Positions 33,623-42,974 are shown, counted from the first letter of the stretch. The stretch is DNA of 64,000 bases from Mobiluncus sp963511525 (GCF_963511525.1 NZ_CAUPIY010000001.1:186001-250000); one strand, 5' to 3'. Translations and numbers: made by a program. Notes: generated from the letters alone by a model not told the origin.

Positions 33623-35278
33623 TCAGGAATTCTGTTTCTCAGCCGCGGATTCAGACTGTTTTTCCTCAAGAGTCTTAATCAGACCTTTCGGATCGGGCTG
33701 CCCCTTAGCGATGGCCACCGCACGTTCAAACTCCTCGAGAATAACGGGGTCGTCTCGCCAGGTCGCTTTGGAAACTAGCCAAGCCACCAGCAGACACAGC
33801 AGGAATCCCGGCACGATTTCATACAGGTGTGTATAAGCGATCCACGAAGCATCGCCGTTGTTGAACGCCTTGTTCCACAGTATCGCGACCACGGCACCCA
33901 CGGCCATGCCGGAAGCCGCTCCTTGCCAGGTCAGTCGCTTCCAATACAGCGACAAGATGACGATGGGACCGAAGGCGGCCCCGAAACCTGCCCAAGCGAA
34001 GGACACCAGTCCCAGTACGGAGTTTGACGGATCTATGGCCAGCACAGCAGCCACCACAGACACCAACAGAACCGTGATACGACCCAACAGCACGCCCTTG
34101 TAGTCGCTGAGTTCTTTCTTAGTGGCCCCGTGGTAGATGTCTTCCACCATGGCTGAAGACGTCACCAACAGTTGCGAGGACACGGTAGACATAATCGCGG
34201 CTAGGATAGCGGCCAACATAAAGCCAGCCAGAATAGCCGGGAACAGTCTGGTACCCATAACCAGGAACACGGTCTCCTGGGGGTTGCCCTCCACGCCCTC
34301 TTTCGGCATCAGGTCGGGAATGATGCCCTTTTCGCTCATGGCACGGCCGATAATTGCGGTCATGCCGGTGCCGAGCAGGCAGAATACCATCCAACCCAGC
34401 CAGAAGCGCCGGGCGGGAGTGGCTTGGCGCGGGGAACGCAACGCCATGAAACGCACAATGATGTGGGGCATTCCGAAGTAACCAAAGCCCCATGCCACAT
34501 TGGAAATCCAGTCCATCCACCCTACTGCGTCAAGTCCGGTGCCCATGGGGTTCAGCAGGGAGTTATCTCCGGTGGTCGACAAACCTTCGGCGACACCGCT
34601 AAATCCGCCAATCACCACTAGGCCCATGATCGGCACCGCTATCAAGGCCACCATCATGATGAGACCTTGCACCATATCTGTCCAAGACACGGCCAGGAAG
34701 CCGCCGACCAGGGTATAGAGAATCACGATGCCGGCCACAAACACCATGCCGACGTGGTAGTCCCAGCCAAAGGTCGAATGGAAGAAAGTTCCACCGGCCA
34801 CCATGCCGGAGGACACGTACAGGGTAAAGAACACCACGATGATAATGCCCGCTACGTAGCGGATGATCTTTGACTTATCGTGAGTACGGTTGGAAAAGAA
34901 CGACGGGACCGTAATCGAGTCGCCGGCGACTTCCGTGTAAGCGCGCAAGCGCGGCGCAGTAACCAGCCAGTTAATCCAGGCTCCGACGGTCAGACCAATC
35001 GCAATCCAGCCGTTGAAAATCCCGCTGAGGTACATGGCGCCGGGCAGACCCATCATCAACCAGCCGGACATATCAGCCGCACCAGCGGAAAGGGCGGCTA
35101 CAAAGGGGGGCAGATCACGCCCGCCCAGCATATAGTCGTCCAGGCTCTTGGAACGGGTATAGCCATAGATACCAATCATAATCATGGCTACGAAATAGAT
35201 AATCATCGCGATAGCGATGCCTGCGGGATTAGCCGTGGTTCCAGCGGCTCCTGCGGGTACAACTGTAGTTATGCTCAT
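33623..35278 (-). CDS. putP: Sodium/proline symporter PutP
   Basis: Imports proline with Na+ for breakdown by PutA. The 551-residue protein has about 13 membrane helices and the SSS-family features YTRSKSLDDYMLGGRDLPPF, GAADMSGWLMMGLPGA and ATIMST-like IMSTVSSQLLVTSSA. ATG 35278 with AGAAAGG upstream is the chosen start; the frame is open to 35338 without a ribosome site. The charged C-terminal 40 residues are cytoplasmic. It is the first gene of a putP-putA pair and is divergent from terC; the gap of 289 bases is mostly the terC riboswitch. Confidence 0.95.
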   Translation of the reverse strand: MSITTVVPAGAAGTTANPAGIAIAMIIYFVAMIMIGIYGYTRSKSLDDYMLGGRDLPPFVAALSAGAADMSGWLMMGLPGAMYLSGIFNGWIAIGLTVGAWINWLVTAPRLRAYTEVAGDSITVPSFFSNRTHDKSKIIRYVAGIIIVVFFTLYVSSGMVAGGTFFHSTFGWDYHVGMVFVAGIVILYTLVGGFLAVSWTDMVQGLIMMVALIAVPIMGLVVIGGFSGVAEGLSTTGDNSLLNPMGTGLDAVGWMDWISNVAWGFGYFGMPHIIVRFMALRSPRQATPARRFWLGWMVFCLLGTGMTAIIGRAMSEKGIIPDLMPKEGVEGNPQETVFLVMGTRLFPAILAGFMLAAILAAIMSTVSSQLLVTSSAMVEDIYHGATKKELSDYKGVLLGRITVLLVSVVAAVLAIDPSNSVLGLVSFAWAGFGAAFGPIVILSLYWKRLTWQGAASGMAVGAVVAILWNKAFNNGDASWIAYTHLYEIVPGFLLCLLVAWLVSKATWRDDPVILEEFERAVAIAKGQPDPKGLIKTLEEKQSESAAEKQNS

Positions 35279-35388
35279 AAACTGAACCTTTCTGAAAATA
35301 ATTCGGCCTGCAACGATGCGAGCCGAGTACATCGACAAGCGACATCATAGTACTTAAGTCCCACATTTAAGAAACGTGTCCTGACTCC

Positions 35389-35397
35389 TGATAGAAT
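35389..35397 (+). promoter_or_regulatory. Extended -10 promoter of the terC riboswitch RNA
   Basis: TGA followed by TAGAAT (35392-35397) forms a TGn-extended -10 box. The predicted transcription start, about 35402-35404, coincides with the first bases of the riboswitch P1 helix. Confidence 0.6.
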
Positions 35398-35401
35398 CGC
35401 A

Positions 35402-35535
35402 GGTACGAGGGGGAGTATTCCCACTAACGAGGGCATCGTCATCACAGTGAAGCCGTCCGCCGCACATGCCGCGGAACCGCGAAACTCGGTGCCACCGGCC
35501 TGCGAACCGTCAGGCGGGGAGAGACCTTCGGTACC
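35402..35535 (+). ncRNA. yybP-ykoY family Mn2+ riboswitch upstream of terC
   Basis: The class is recognised from its conserved parts in order: GGGGGAGTA at 35409-35417, the CATCGTCATCAC segment near 35434, and GGCGGGGAGAGACCTTCG at 35513-35530. The ends close into a P1 helix in which GGTACGAGG (35402-35410) pairs with CCTTCGGTACC (35525-35535) with one bulged T. yybP-ykoY RNAs sense Mn2+ and often precede terC/alx-like and mntP genes, which is exactly the case here. The start of transcription fits the 5' end of P1. Confidence 0.87.
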
Positions 35536-35558
35536 CGACTATTTTCGTACCGGAGGAA
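35527..35558 (+). promoter_or_regulatory. Expression platform: hairpin that masks the terC ribosome-binding site
   Basis: TTCGGTAC (35527-35534) can pair with GTACCGGA (35547-35554), whose last bases belong to the ribosome-binding site GGAGGAA (35552-35558). The same left arm is needed for riboswitch helix P1, so the two folds exclude each other. This predicts translation ON when the ligand stabilises P1. Confidence 0.65.
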
Positions 35559-35567
35559 CGTTTACGT

Positions 35568-36590
35568 ATGCATATTCCCCTACTGGCCTGGATAATTCTG
35601 TTTGTCGTTATTATCGGCATCTTGACCTTTGATTTTTTCGCCCACGTCCGCAAAGACCATTTCCCTTCCATGAAGGAATCTGCGACGTGGACTGCCATCT
35701 ACATTTCCATAGCGGTGGTGGCAGGACTGGTCATCGGCCTAACTTTGGGCTGGGACTTAGGAGGACAGTACTTCGCCGGTTGGGTCACCGAGTGGTCGCT
35801 GTCTCTGGATAATTTGTTCGTGTTTGTCATCATCATTTCTGCCTTTAAAGCGCCGCGTGAGGTTCAGCAAAAAATTATTGCGGTCGGCATCACTTTGGCG
35901 CTGGTGTTCCGTCTGATTTTCATCCTCCTGGGGGCCGCCCTCATCGAACATTTCAGCTGGATTTTCTATATCTTTGGGGTGTTCCTGCTGTTTACAGCTT
36001 TTCAACAGGTTCGCGAAGGGAGCGCCGGCTCCGATGAGGATGAAGAGTACAAAGAAAACTTTTTTGTTTCCTGGGTTCGCCGGATTTTCCCGGTTACGCC
36101 CGATTACGTCGGCCATCAATACTTTGCCAAGATTGATGGCAAACGTCACATTACGCCCTTTCTGTTGGTCGTCGTGGCGGTGGGGACGGCAGACGTGATG
36201 TTTGCAGTAGACTCCATTCCCGCCATTTTCGGTCTGACTAAAGAAGCTTTCATCGTGTTCGCCGCCAACGCTTTCGCGCTGATGGGCCTGCGGCAGCTGT
36301 ACTTCCTGATTGAAAGTCTGATGGAACGCCTGATTTTCCTGCATTACGGTTTAGCTGCCATTCTGGCTTTCATCGGGGGCAAACTTATAGTCCATGCTTT
36401 GAGTACGAACGAAATTCCGTTCATCAACGGCGGCCAGCCCTTTACGGGACTGCCCGAAGCGACCATCCCGGTGTCTTTAGGCTATATCGTCGGGGTATTA
36501 ATTATTACCACGGTAGTTTCTCTGCTGGTCAGCAGACATCGCGTGAAAAAAGAATGCCGTGATTTGCCGCCGAACAGTACGGAAATCTAA
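35568..36590 (+). CDS. TerC/Alx family membrane protein, probable Mn2+ exporter
   Basis: TerC-family proteins are multi-helix membrane proteins linked to metal (Mn2+) export and tellurite resistance. The 340-residue product has nine predicted helices and the conserved metal-site motifs EWSLSLDNLFVFVII and TADVMFAVDSIPAIF, each with paired Asp/Asn residues within the membrane. ATG 35568 is placed by GGAGGAA at 35552-35558; the frame is open further upstream, but that region is the riboswitch. The single-gene unit under a Mn2+ riboswitch argues for a role in Mn2+ efflux or in supplying Mn2+ to exported proteins. Confidence 0.92.
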   Translation: MHIPLLAWIILFVVIIGILTFDFFAHVRKDHFPSMKESATWTAIYISIAVVAGLVIGLTLGWDLGGQYFAGWVTEWSLSLDNLFVFVIIISAFKAPREVQQKIIAVGITLALVFRLIFILLGAALIEHFSWIFYIFGVFLLFTAFQQVREGSAGSDEDEEYKENFFVSWVRRIFPVTPDYVGHQYFAKIDGKRHITPFLLVVVAVGTADVMFAVDSIPAIFGLTKEAFIVFAANAFALMGLRQLYFLIESLMERLIFLHYGLAAILAFIGGKLIVHALSTNEIPFINGGQPFTGLPEATIPVSLGYIVGVLIITTVVSLLVSRHRVKKECRDLPPNSTEI

Positions 36591-36622
36591 AAACTTCACA
36601 AACTCGCCGATAAATTATCTTT

Positions 36623-38338
36623 GTGAGCAGATATCTAAACCTTCATCACTTGTGGACCGCGCTTGCTGTCTTTTTCTTTTCTGCCAGTCTCCTCACTGTT
36701 CCGGTTCCTGCTCAAGCCATCAAGGGGGGCAACCTAGCCGGGGGCTCTAGCACAGATTGGGCTGTGGCTCTCCAGATGGTGAACCGTATAGATTCCGGGT
36801 GGATGAAGTGCAGCGGTACGTTTGTCGCCCCATACTGGGTGCTGACTGCTAGACACTGTGTGGCCAACGCGGATCTTCAGCACGCCTATGCTTCCGTAGG
36901 CGCGCACGTGAACTACAACTGGCCTTACCAAGTCACCAATATCGTGGGTCACCCTTATCTTGACGTAGCTTTGGTGAAACTCAATGCTCCTGGTAAAGCT
37001 ACCTTGCCTTTTAGCGTCCAAAACCTGAGTTCTGGTTCCCCGTCCCAATTTTACGGTTTTGGTACCGGGGTGGATTTGAAAGTCGGGCAGTTGAGTTCCT
37101 TGGGTTCCCCGGGGGATGGGTTTCTTTACGCTCGTTCCGGGAGCGGAAATATTTCAGAAGTCGGGGATTCTGGCGGTCCTCTGGTCAGCAGTGGGGTGGT
37201 CTATGGTGTGTTGTCCGCGGCGGTGCAAGCGCCGCGGGGATACTTGCAGCCTGAGGACTACAAATTTGTCCCTAGCGCTGCTTTCGCCAGGTGGATTTTT
37301 GAGTCAATCAAAGCGGTTCCCTGGGAAGGCACGCCTTGGATAGTGCCGGCGCAACCGAATCCTTCTGCCAATCCCGGCCAAAATCAGGTTCCCAACCAGC
37401 GGCCCCAAGCAGCGCTACCCGCCAACCCCGCGCCGGGTCGCGTTTTCGGACCCGACCGGGTCGCCACCTCTATTGCCGCCTGGCGACAAGGCGGGTTTAC
37501 CGGGCCTTCCCTGGTCATCGCCACCGGTAGAGCGGCACCCGATGCTTTGAGCGCCGGCCCCTTGGCCGCGGCTTTGGGTGCTCCGCTGGTTCTGTCTAAC
37601 GGTCCTTTTGTGGAACCCGGTACGGTCGCCGAAATCCAGGCCAGGGGAATTCGTGACGTGCGATTGGTGGGAGGTCAGGTGGCTTTTGATTCTGCCACGT
37701 TAGGAGCCTTACAAGCACGTGGGGTCCAGGTCAGTCACATTTACGGCATGAATCGCTACGGAACTGCGACGGCGGTTGCCGGTCAAACTATTGCGGAATG
37801 GAATCAACGGGGTATCGTCCAAACACCGATTTTCTTGGCAGGCGGTCTTTCATTTGCTGATGCGCTGAGTTCGGGAGCGGGCGCTGCGTTCGCACATGGC
37901 GTAGTGGTGCTGAACGCCGGAGCTTCCCTTCCGCCAGAAACGGTTGGTTTTATTGAAAACCACCAAGCCCACTCGGGGGGAAGTATATTTCCCATCGGTG
38001 GGCCGGCGGTGCAGGCGTGGAACCAGGCAGGATTAGCTGCTTTTAAGTCGCAACCCATTCAAGGCTTGGATCGCTATCAAACCGCTCAGCTGGTGGCACA
38101 AGCATTTTCTCCCGCGGCAACTTCGGCCGTGGTGGCTAGCGGTGTGAACTTTCCCGATGGTCTGGCCGGCGCAGCTTTGGCCGCGCACCGCAACGCCTGT
38201 CTGCTGCTGACCAATCCCAATGTCCTGTCCGCACCTACCGCAGCCCGATTGGCACAGCTACCCAACCGTGGTTTTTCCGTGGTTATGGGAGGGCCGGGAG
38301 CGGTCAGCGAGGCCGTAGCTTGGGGTGTGCGCGGCTAG
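36623..38338 (+). CDS. Secreted trypsin-like serine protease with cell-wall-binding repeats (CWB2)
   Basis: A 571-residue exported protein. Residues 1-32 are a signal peptide (hydrophobic LWTALAVFFFSASLL, then PVPAQA). A chymotrypsin-fold protease follows with an intact triad: His78 (TARHC), Asp114 (LDVALV) and Ser183 (GDSGGP). After a Pro/Asn/Gln-rich linker (about 240-275), residues 280-571 hold three cell-wall-binding type 2 units, each opening like RVFGPDRVATSIA, IYGMNRYGTATAVA or IQGLDRYQTAQLVA and containing a D-G/A-L-S/A-type core. The repeats should hold the protease on the cell surface. GTG 36623 has a TAAATT -10 box six bases before it, suggesting leaderless mRNA. Target unknown. 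Confidence 0.9.
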   Translation: MSRYLNLHHLWTALAVFFFSASLLTVPVPAQAIKGGNLAGGSSTDWAVALQMVNRIDSGWMKCSGTFVAPYWVLTARHCVANADLQHAYASVGAHVNYNWPYQVTNIVGHPYLDVALVKLNAPGKATLPFSVQNLSSGSPSQFYGFGTGVDLKVGQLSSLGSPGDGFLYARSGSGNISEVGDSGGPLVSSGVVYGVLSAAVQAPRGYLQPEDYKFVPSAAFARWIFESIKAVPWEGTPWIVPAQPNPSANPGQNQVPNQRPQAALPANPAPGRVFGPDRVATSIAAWRQGGFTGPSLVIATGRAAPDALSAGPLAAALGAPLVLSNGPFVEPGTVAEIQARGIRDVRLVGGQVAFDSATLGALQARGVQVSHIYGMNRYGTATAVAGQTIAEWNQRGIVQTPIFLAGGLSFADALSSGAGAAFAHGVVVLNAGASLPPETVGFIENHQAHSGGSIFPIGGPAVQAWNQAGLAAFKSQPIQGLDRYQTAQLVAQAFSPAATSAVVASGVNFPDGLAGAALAAHRNACLLLTNPNVLSAPTAARLAQLPNRGFSVVMGGPGAVSEAVAWGVRG

Positions 38339-38344
38339 GGATTT

Positions 38345-39334
38345 TTAGAAATCAGCCTGGCGAGAACCAGCTGCGCGTCCCAGCTGCGACGCAATGACTG
38401 AACACATGATGAGCTGCTCTAAGTGCAGCAGCATGATGGGCACCGCGATAGCGCCGAACAGGGAAGTCGGAAAAATAATCATCGCCATCGGCAGACCGGT
38501 AGCGAGGGATTTTTTCGAACCGCACATCATGGCGGCGATGCGGTCAGCGCGATTCAAAGCGCAGAGCTTCCCCCACCCGAACCAGGTCAAGATGAGCATG
38601 ATACCGACAACGACCAAGGCATCGGCGCCTATCAGCACAAAGTCTAAAGCCCCCACGGTATCCCACAAGCCGTGCAGTTTCGCACTGGAAACCGCCGAGA
38701 CGACCACCAGATAAATCGTGCCTTTATCCACCGTTTTCGTGATGATGGGGTGGGCGTTCAACCACGTGCGGGTCCATCGCCCGCTGAGCTGGCCCAGCAC
38801 GAAAGGTAACAGAATCAGCACGGCAATATCGCGCAACGTCGTCAACGAGACGGTACCGGCCTTGCCCAGCAGAAACAGGACCAGCAGGGGAGTTGCGAAC
38901 GTCCCTACCAAGTTAGAGATGGTGGCGGCGGTGACCGCTCCGGCGACATTACCCCCGGCGATGGACGTAAAGCCGATAGAGGATTGCACCGTGGAAGGCA
39001 GCAGGCAGGTGTAATACATCCCCAGTGCGAAACTCGGTCCCAAAAACCACCCGGAGACTTGATAGTTCAACATTCCCAGCAGGGGATAAAGCACAAAAGT
39101 GGAGGCCAAAATGACCAGCTGCAGGCGGTAGTTCTTTAGTCCGCCCATGACCTCGGCGGTTTTTAGGCGCGCTCCATAAACAAAGAACAGTACGGCGATG
39201 GCGTAGTGGCTGACGGCACCCACGAAGGTTACTACCGCGGCGGGCAGAGGGATAAAAATCCCCGCAATCATAATCAACAACAGGGTGAAAACAAACCAGT
39301 CTACGTAGGTAAAGAACCAACGAATGAAAGACAT
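38345..39334 (-). CDS. Bile acid:sodium symporter family protein (SBF-like)
   Basis: A 329-residue membrane protein with about ten helices, of the SBF_like (YfeH-type) group. Signatures include CLLPSTVQSSIGFTSIAGGNVAGA, a crossover region seen in BASS transporters, and CGSKKSLATGLPMA, the second one. Real substrates of this subgroup are not established and bile acid is unlikely to be the natural one. It is encoded downstream of the YciI gene on the same strand (34-base gap), and ends six bases from the convergent protease gene. Confidence 0.85.
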   Translation of the reverse strand: MSFIRWFFTYVDWFVFTLLLIMIAGIFIPLPAAVVTFVGAVSHYAIAVLFFVYGARLKTAEVMGGLKNYRLQLVILASTFVLYPLLGMLNYQVSGWFLGPSFALGMYYTCLLPSTVQSSIGFTSIAGGNVAGAVTAATISNLVGTFATPLLVLFLLGKAGTVSLTTLRDIAVLILLPFVLGQLSGRWTRTWLNAHPIITKTVDKGTIYLVVVSAVSSAKLHGLWDTVGALDFVLIGADALVVVGIMLILTWFGWGKLCALNRADRIAAMMCGSKKSLATGLPMAMIIFPTSLFGAIAVPIMLLHLEQLIMCSVIASQLGRAAGSRQADF

Positions 39335-39368
39335 GGGACCGTGCCAGCCAGCTATAGCAATTCAGCAG

Positions 39369-39653
39369 TTAGGAACCAATAGCCGGTCCCCACTGATGCG
39401 TCTCGATTTCCTGCACTATGCCGTGAACCTGGTTCGGATCGTGTTTCAGATACGTCAACGCTTCTTCCGGGGTCTCGACGTTCATCAGTATCAGCGCGCC
39501 GGGTTTTTCGGTTTCGTTCATCCAGGCACCAGCGGCCTGAAGTTTCCCGGATTTTTCTAAGTTCCCCAAGTAAGCCAGATGCTCGGGGCGAATCGTGGCC
39601 CGGTCGGCTTCACGGGTGGGGTCATAGTGGTAGATAACGACAACTTTACTCAT
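39369..39653 (-). CDS. YciI family protein
   Basis: A 94-residue protein of the YciI/ferredoxin-like alpha-beta dimer family. Recognised from KVVVIYHYDP, the RPEHLAYLGNLEKSGKL helix with its conserved His, and the MNETEKPGALILMNVETPEEALTYLKHDP hairpin and Asp-Pro segment, quoted only in outline. Members are small putative enzymes or dimeric stress proteins without settled function. Probably cotranscribed with the SBF-like transporter gene and divergent from uvrA. Confidence 0.82.
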   Translation of the reverse strand: MSKVVVIYHYDPTREADRATIRPEHLAYLGNLEKSGKLQAAGAWMNETEKPGALILMNVETPEEALTYLKHDPNQVHGIVQEIETHQWGPAIGS

Positions 39654-39723
39654 AGGTCGATTCTAGGCGCGCGTCACGTGCAACGAAAACCGACCCCGAA
39701 TCGTCAGAAACACACTTGGGCAT

Positions 39724-39729
39724 TAAACT
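39724..39729 (+). promoter_or_regulatory. -10 box of leaderless uvrA mRNA
   Basis: TAAACT is followed by six bases and the GTG start of uvrA; no ribosome site is present. TCGTCA at 39701-39706 is a weak -35 candidate at a 17-base spacing. No LexA box was found. Confidence 0.55.
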
Positions 39730-39735
39730 GAACAG

Positions 39736-42585
39736 GTGCATGAAACTTTGAAAGTCCACGGAGCGCGCGAACATAACCTCAAGGCTGTCAACGTTGAAAT
39801 CCCTCGGAATGCTTTAGTGGTGTTCACCGGATTGTCCGGCTCTGGCAAGTCATCGCTCGCTTTTGACACGATTTTTGCCGAAGGGCAGCGCCGCTACGTG
39901 GAGTCCCTATCTTCCTATGCTCGGCAGTTTCTAGGGCGGATGGATAAACCCGTGGTGGACTTCATTGAAGGCCTGTCTCCCGCGGTGTCGATTGACCAAA
40001 AGTCCACCTCTCACAACCCGCGCTCCACGGTGGGTACTATTACCGAGATTTATGACTACCTGCGCCTGCTGTTTGCGCGAGCCGGGACCCAGTACTGTCC
40101 GGTGTGCGGCGAGGAAATTACTGCCCAGTCCGCCGAACAGATCGTGAACTGGCTGTTCACTTTGGGGGAAGGGACGCGGTTAGAGGTTTTGGCCCCGGTG
40201 GTCCGCGGACGAAAAGGCGAGTACTCGGAACTGTTTGCGCAGCTGGCCGCCAAAGGCTTTACCCGGATGCGAGTGGACGGCGAAAATCATCGCCTGGAAG
40301 AACCCCCAACACTGGAAAAACAGCTGAAACATGATATTTCGGTGTCCGTTGACCGGGTGGTCATCCGGGAGGGTTCCCGTTCGCGAGTGGCGGATTCTAT
40401 CGAGACTGCATTGAGTTTGGCAGAAGGGCTGGTGGTCGTCGATTTCGTCGACCGCGACCCGGAGGATCCCCAACGTAGCCGTCGATTTTCGGAAAAACGA
40501 GCCTGTCCGAATAATCATCCGCTGGCTTTGGAAGAAATCGAACCGCGCACGTTTTCCTTTAATGCGCCTTACGGAGCCTGTCCCGACTGTTCGGGGATTG
40601 GTTCCCGGCTGGTCATTGACCCGGAGCTGGTGGTGCCAAACCCTGAATTGACCCTGCGTGAAGGTGCTGTCAGCCCCTGGACGAGTTCCAAAGACACCAT
40701 GCAACGCATCCTAAAGGGACTGGGAGACGAGGTTGGGTTCGACCTCGACACTCCGTGGCAGGATCTGTCCGAGCAGGTGCGTGACTACCTGATGTGGGGC
40801 AAAAACTATAAGGTACGGGTGAAGTATCGCAACCGGTGGGGACGTGAACGGGTCTACACCACGGGCTTTGAAGGAGCTGCAAACTATATTCAGCGTCGTT
40901 ACGATGAAACTGACTCTGATTTTTCCAAAGCTAAATATGAAGGTTATATGCGGGAGGTGCCCTGTCCGACGTGTCAGGGGCGGCGTTTGAAGCCGGAAGT
41001 TTTAGCGGTTCGTATCGGGAAACTTAATATCTCTGAACTCACCGATTTAGCCATCGATGAAGTTCAATCCTATTTAAGAGATATTCCTTTATCTGGTATG
41101 AAAGCTCAAATAGCTACGCCGATTTTGCAAGAGGTGCGGGCGCGTTTGTCCTTCCTCATTGATGTCGGGTTGAACTATCTGACTTTATCGCGAGCGGCAA
41201 ATACCCTCTCCGGGGGTGAGGCTCAGCGCATTCGTTTAGCTACCCAGATTGGATCCGGACTGGTAGGAGTACTCTATGTGTTGGATGAGCCTTCCATTGG
41301 TCTGCACCAACGCGACAACCAACGTCTCATCGACACCTTGAAAGGTCTGCGCGACTTGGGCAACACCCTCATCGTGGTGGAACACGATGAGGACACTATC
41401 CGGTCGGCGGACTGGGTGGTGGACATCGGTCCCGGAGCGGGTGAGTCCGGCGGACAAATCGTCCATTCCGGGACGGTGAAGGATCTGCTGAAAAACCAGT
41501 CCTCGCTGACTGCGGACTATCTAGCTGGACGAAAATCTATTGCAATCCCACGTCAACGCCGCAAACCTGACCCCCAGCGTATTCTGACGGTACGTGGCGC
41601 GCGAGAAAATAACCTGCAAAACATCGACGTGTCGTTCCCTCTGGGGTGTCTCATCGCGGTTACCGGGGTGTCAGGATCCGGAAAATCGACCCTAGTCAAC
41701 TCCATTCTGTACCAGGCCTTAGCCCGAGATTTGAACCGTGCCCACGTGGTTCCGGGACGTCACAAGCAGATTGAGGGCACCGCTCTGCTGGACAAGATTA
41801 TTCACGTGGACCAATCGCCCATCGGCCGCACTCCGCGCTCCAATCCAGCAACTTATACCGGCGTTTGGGATGCCATCCGAAAACTGTTCGCACAGACCGA
41901 AGAAGCGCGGATTCGCGGGTATGGACCGGGTCGGTTTTCCTTTAACGTCAAAGGCGGGCGCTGTGAAGCCTGCCGCGGCGACGGTACCCTGAAAATCGAG
42001 ATGAACTTCCTGCCCGACGTCTATGTGCCCTGCGAGGTTTGCGGCGGAGCGCGCTATAACCGGGAAACTTTGGAGGTGTTCTATCACGGCAAAAATGTAC
42101 GTGATGTCCTGGACATGCCGATTTCTCAGGCTGCCGAGTTCTTTTCCGCTATTCCCAGCGTGTCACGCTACCTGGACACTTTGACCGCGGTCGGCTTGGG
42201 ATACGTGAAACTTGGCCAGAGCGCGACTACGCTGTCTGGCGGGGAAGCCCAACGGGTCAAACTGGCCAGTGAACTGCATAAACGGACGAATGGCCGCGCC
42301 ATTTACGTCCTCGACGAACCGACTACCGGACTGCACGTCGACGACATCCGCAAACTTATGGCCATCCTGCAGGGACTGGTCGAGAAAGGCAATACCGTTG
42401 TGGTCATCGAACACAATCTAGATGTCATCAAGTGTGCCGATTGGGTAATAGACCTTGGCCCTGAGGGAGGCAAAGGCGGCGGTACGGTCGTGGCTGAGGG
42501 CACTCCTGAGGCCGTGGCGAAAGTGCCCGGTTCGTTTACCGGGCAATACCTGGCAAAAATCCTGAAACCGAAAGGCAAAAAATGA
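39736..42585 (+). CDS. uvrA: UvrABC excinuclease subunit A
   Basis: UvrA is the ATP-dependent damage sensor of nucleotide excision repair. The 949-residue protein has two ABC ATPase modules: Walker A FTGLSGSGKSSLAFDT and VTGVSGSGKSTLVN, signatures LSGGEAQRIRLA and LSGGEAQRVKLA, Walker B VLDEPSIGLH and VLDEPTTGLH. Zinc modules are seen as CPVCGEEI, CPTC...C and CEACRGDG...CEVCGGARY. GTG 39736 fits a leaderless transcript. Its last four bases overlap msrB (ATGA). uvrA follows uvrB on the same strand after the inserted proline and terC genes. Confidence 0.97.
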   Translation: MHETLKVHGAREHNLKAVNVEIPRNALVVFTGLSGSGKSSLAFDTIFAEGQRRYVESLSSYARQFLGRMDKPVVDFIEGLSPAVSIDQKSTSHNPRSTVGTITEIYDYLRLLFARAGTQYCPVCGEEITAQSAEQIVNWLFTLGEGTRLEVLAPVVRGRKGEYSELFAQLAAKGFTRMRVDGENHRLEEPPTLEKQLKHDISVSVDRVVIREGSRSRVADSIETALSLAEGLVVVDFVDRDPEDPQRSRRFSEKRACPNNHPLALEEIEPRTFSFNAPYGACPDCSGIGSRLVIDPELVVPNPELTLREGAVSPWTSSKDTMQRILKGLGDEVGFDLDTPWQDLSEQVRDYLMWGKNYKVRVKYRNRWGRERVYTTGFEGAANYIQRRYDETDSDFSKAKYEGYMREVPCPTCQGRRLKPEVLAVRIGKLNISELTDLAIDEVQSYLRDIPLSGMKAQIATPILQEVRARLSFLIDVGLNYLTLSRAANTLSGGEAQRIRLATQIGSGLVGVLYVLDEPSIGLHQRDNQRLIDTLKGLRDLGNTLIVVEHDEDTIRSADWVVDIGPGAGESGGQIVHSGTVKDLLKNQSSLTADYLAGRKSIAIPRQRRKPDPQRILTVRGARENNLQNIDVSFPLGCLIAVTGVSGSGKSTLVNSILYQALARDLNRAHVVPGRHKQIEGTALLDKIIHVDQSPIGRTPRSNPATYTGVWDAIRKLFAQTEEARIRGYGPGRFSFNVKGGRCEACRGDGTLKIEMNFLPDVYVPCEVCGGARYNRETLEVFYHGKNVRDVLDMPISQAAEFFSAIPSVSRYLDTLTAVGLGYVKLGQSATTLSGGEAQRVKLASELHKRTNGRAIYVLDEPTTGLHVDDIRKLMAILQGLVEKGNTVVVIEHNLDVIKCADWVIDLGPEGGKGGGTVVAEGTPEAVAKVPGSFTGQYLAKILKPKGKK

Positions 42586-42974
42586 CTATCAACGTCAGCG
42601 ACGAGGAATGGAAAGAACGGCTGACCCCCCGCGCTTATGCAGTATTACGGCAAGCCGCTACAGAACGACCGGGCACCGGGAAACTGCTCTATGAATCGCG
42701 TTCTGGAATCTACAGTTGTGGCGCGTGTGGTGAGCCGCTGTTCGATGCCGATACAAAGTTTGATTCCGGGTGCGGATGGCCGAGTTTCTTCGAGGCGAAA
42801 CCGGGGGCGGTGTGCGAAGTCACTGATACCTCCCACGGTATGGTGCGCACCGAAGTTCGCTGCGCCAACTGCGGTTCCCATTTGGGACACGTGTTTCCCG
42901 ATGCGCCCCAAACTCCAACCGGCAACCGGTTTTGCATGAATTCGGTGGCATTGAGTTTCCAACCACAGGAATAA
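42582..42974 (+). CDS. msrB: Peptide-methionine (R)-S-oxide reductase MsrB
   Basis: Repairs methionine-R-sulfoxide in proteins. The 130-residue protein has the zinc site Cys46/Cys49 (CGAC) and Cys94/Cys97 (CANC), the segment DSGCGWPSFF, HLGHVF and the catalytic Cys118 in NRFCMNSVAL. Cys64 could be the resolving Cys. ATG 42582 overlaps the uvrA stop (ATGA), so it is cotranslated with uvrA, an unusual but plausible stress pairing. It is convergent with a DsbA-like gene. Confidence 0.96.
   Translation: MTINVSDEEWKERLTPRAYAVLRQAATERPGTGKLLYESRSGIYSCGACGEPLFDADTKFDSGCGWPSFFEAKPGAVCEVTDTSHGMVRTEVRCANCGSHLGHVFPDAPQTPTGNRFCMNSVALSFQPQE

Noticed and set aside
39654..39735. LexA box upstream of uvrA (and of uvrB at 27.6 kb)
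   Set aside because: No CGAAC-N4-GTTCG-like sequence was found in either region; only the umuD site qualifies in this window.
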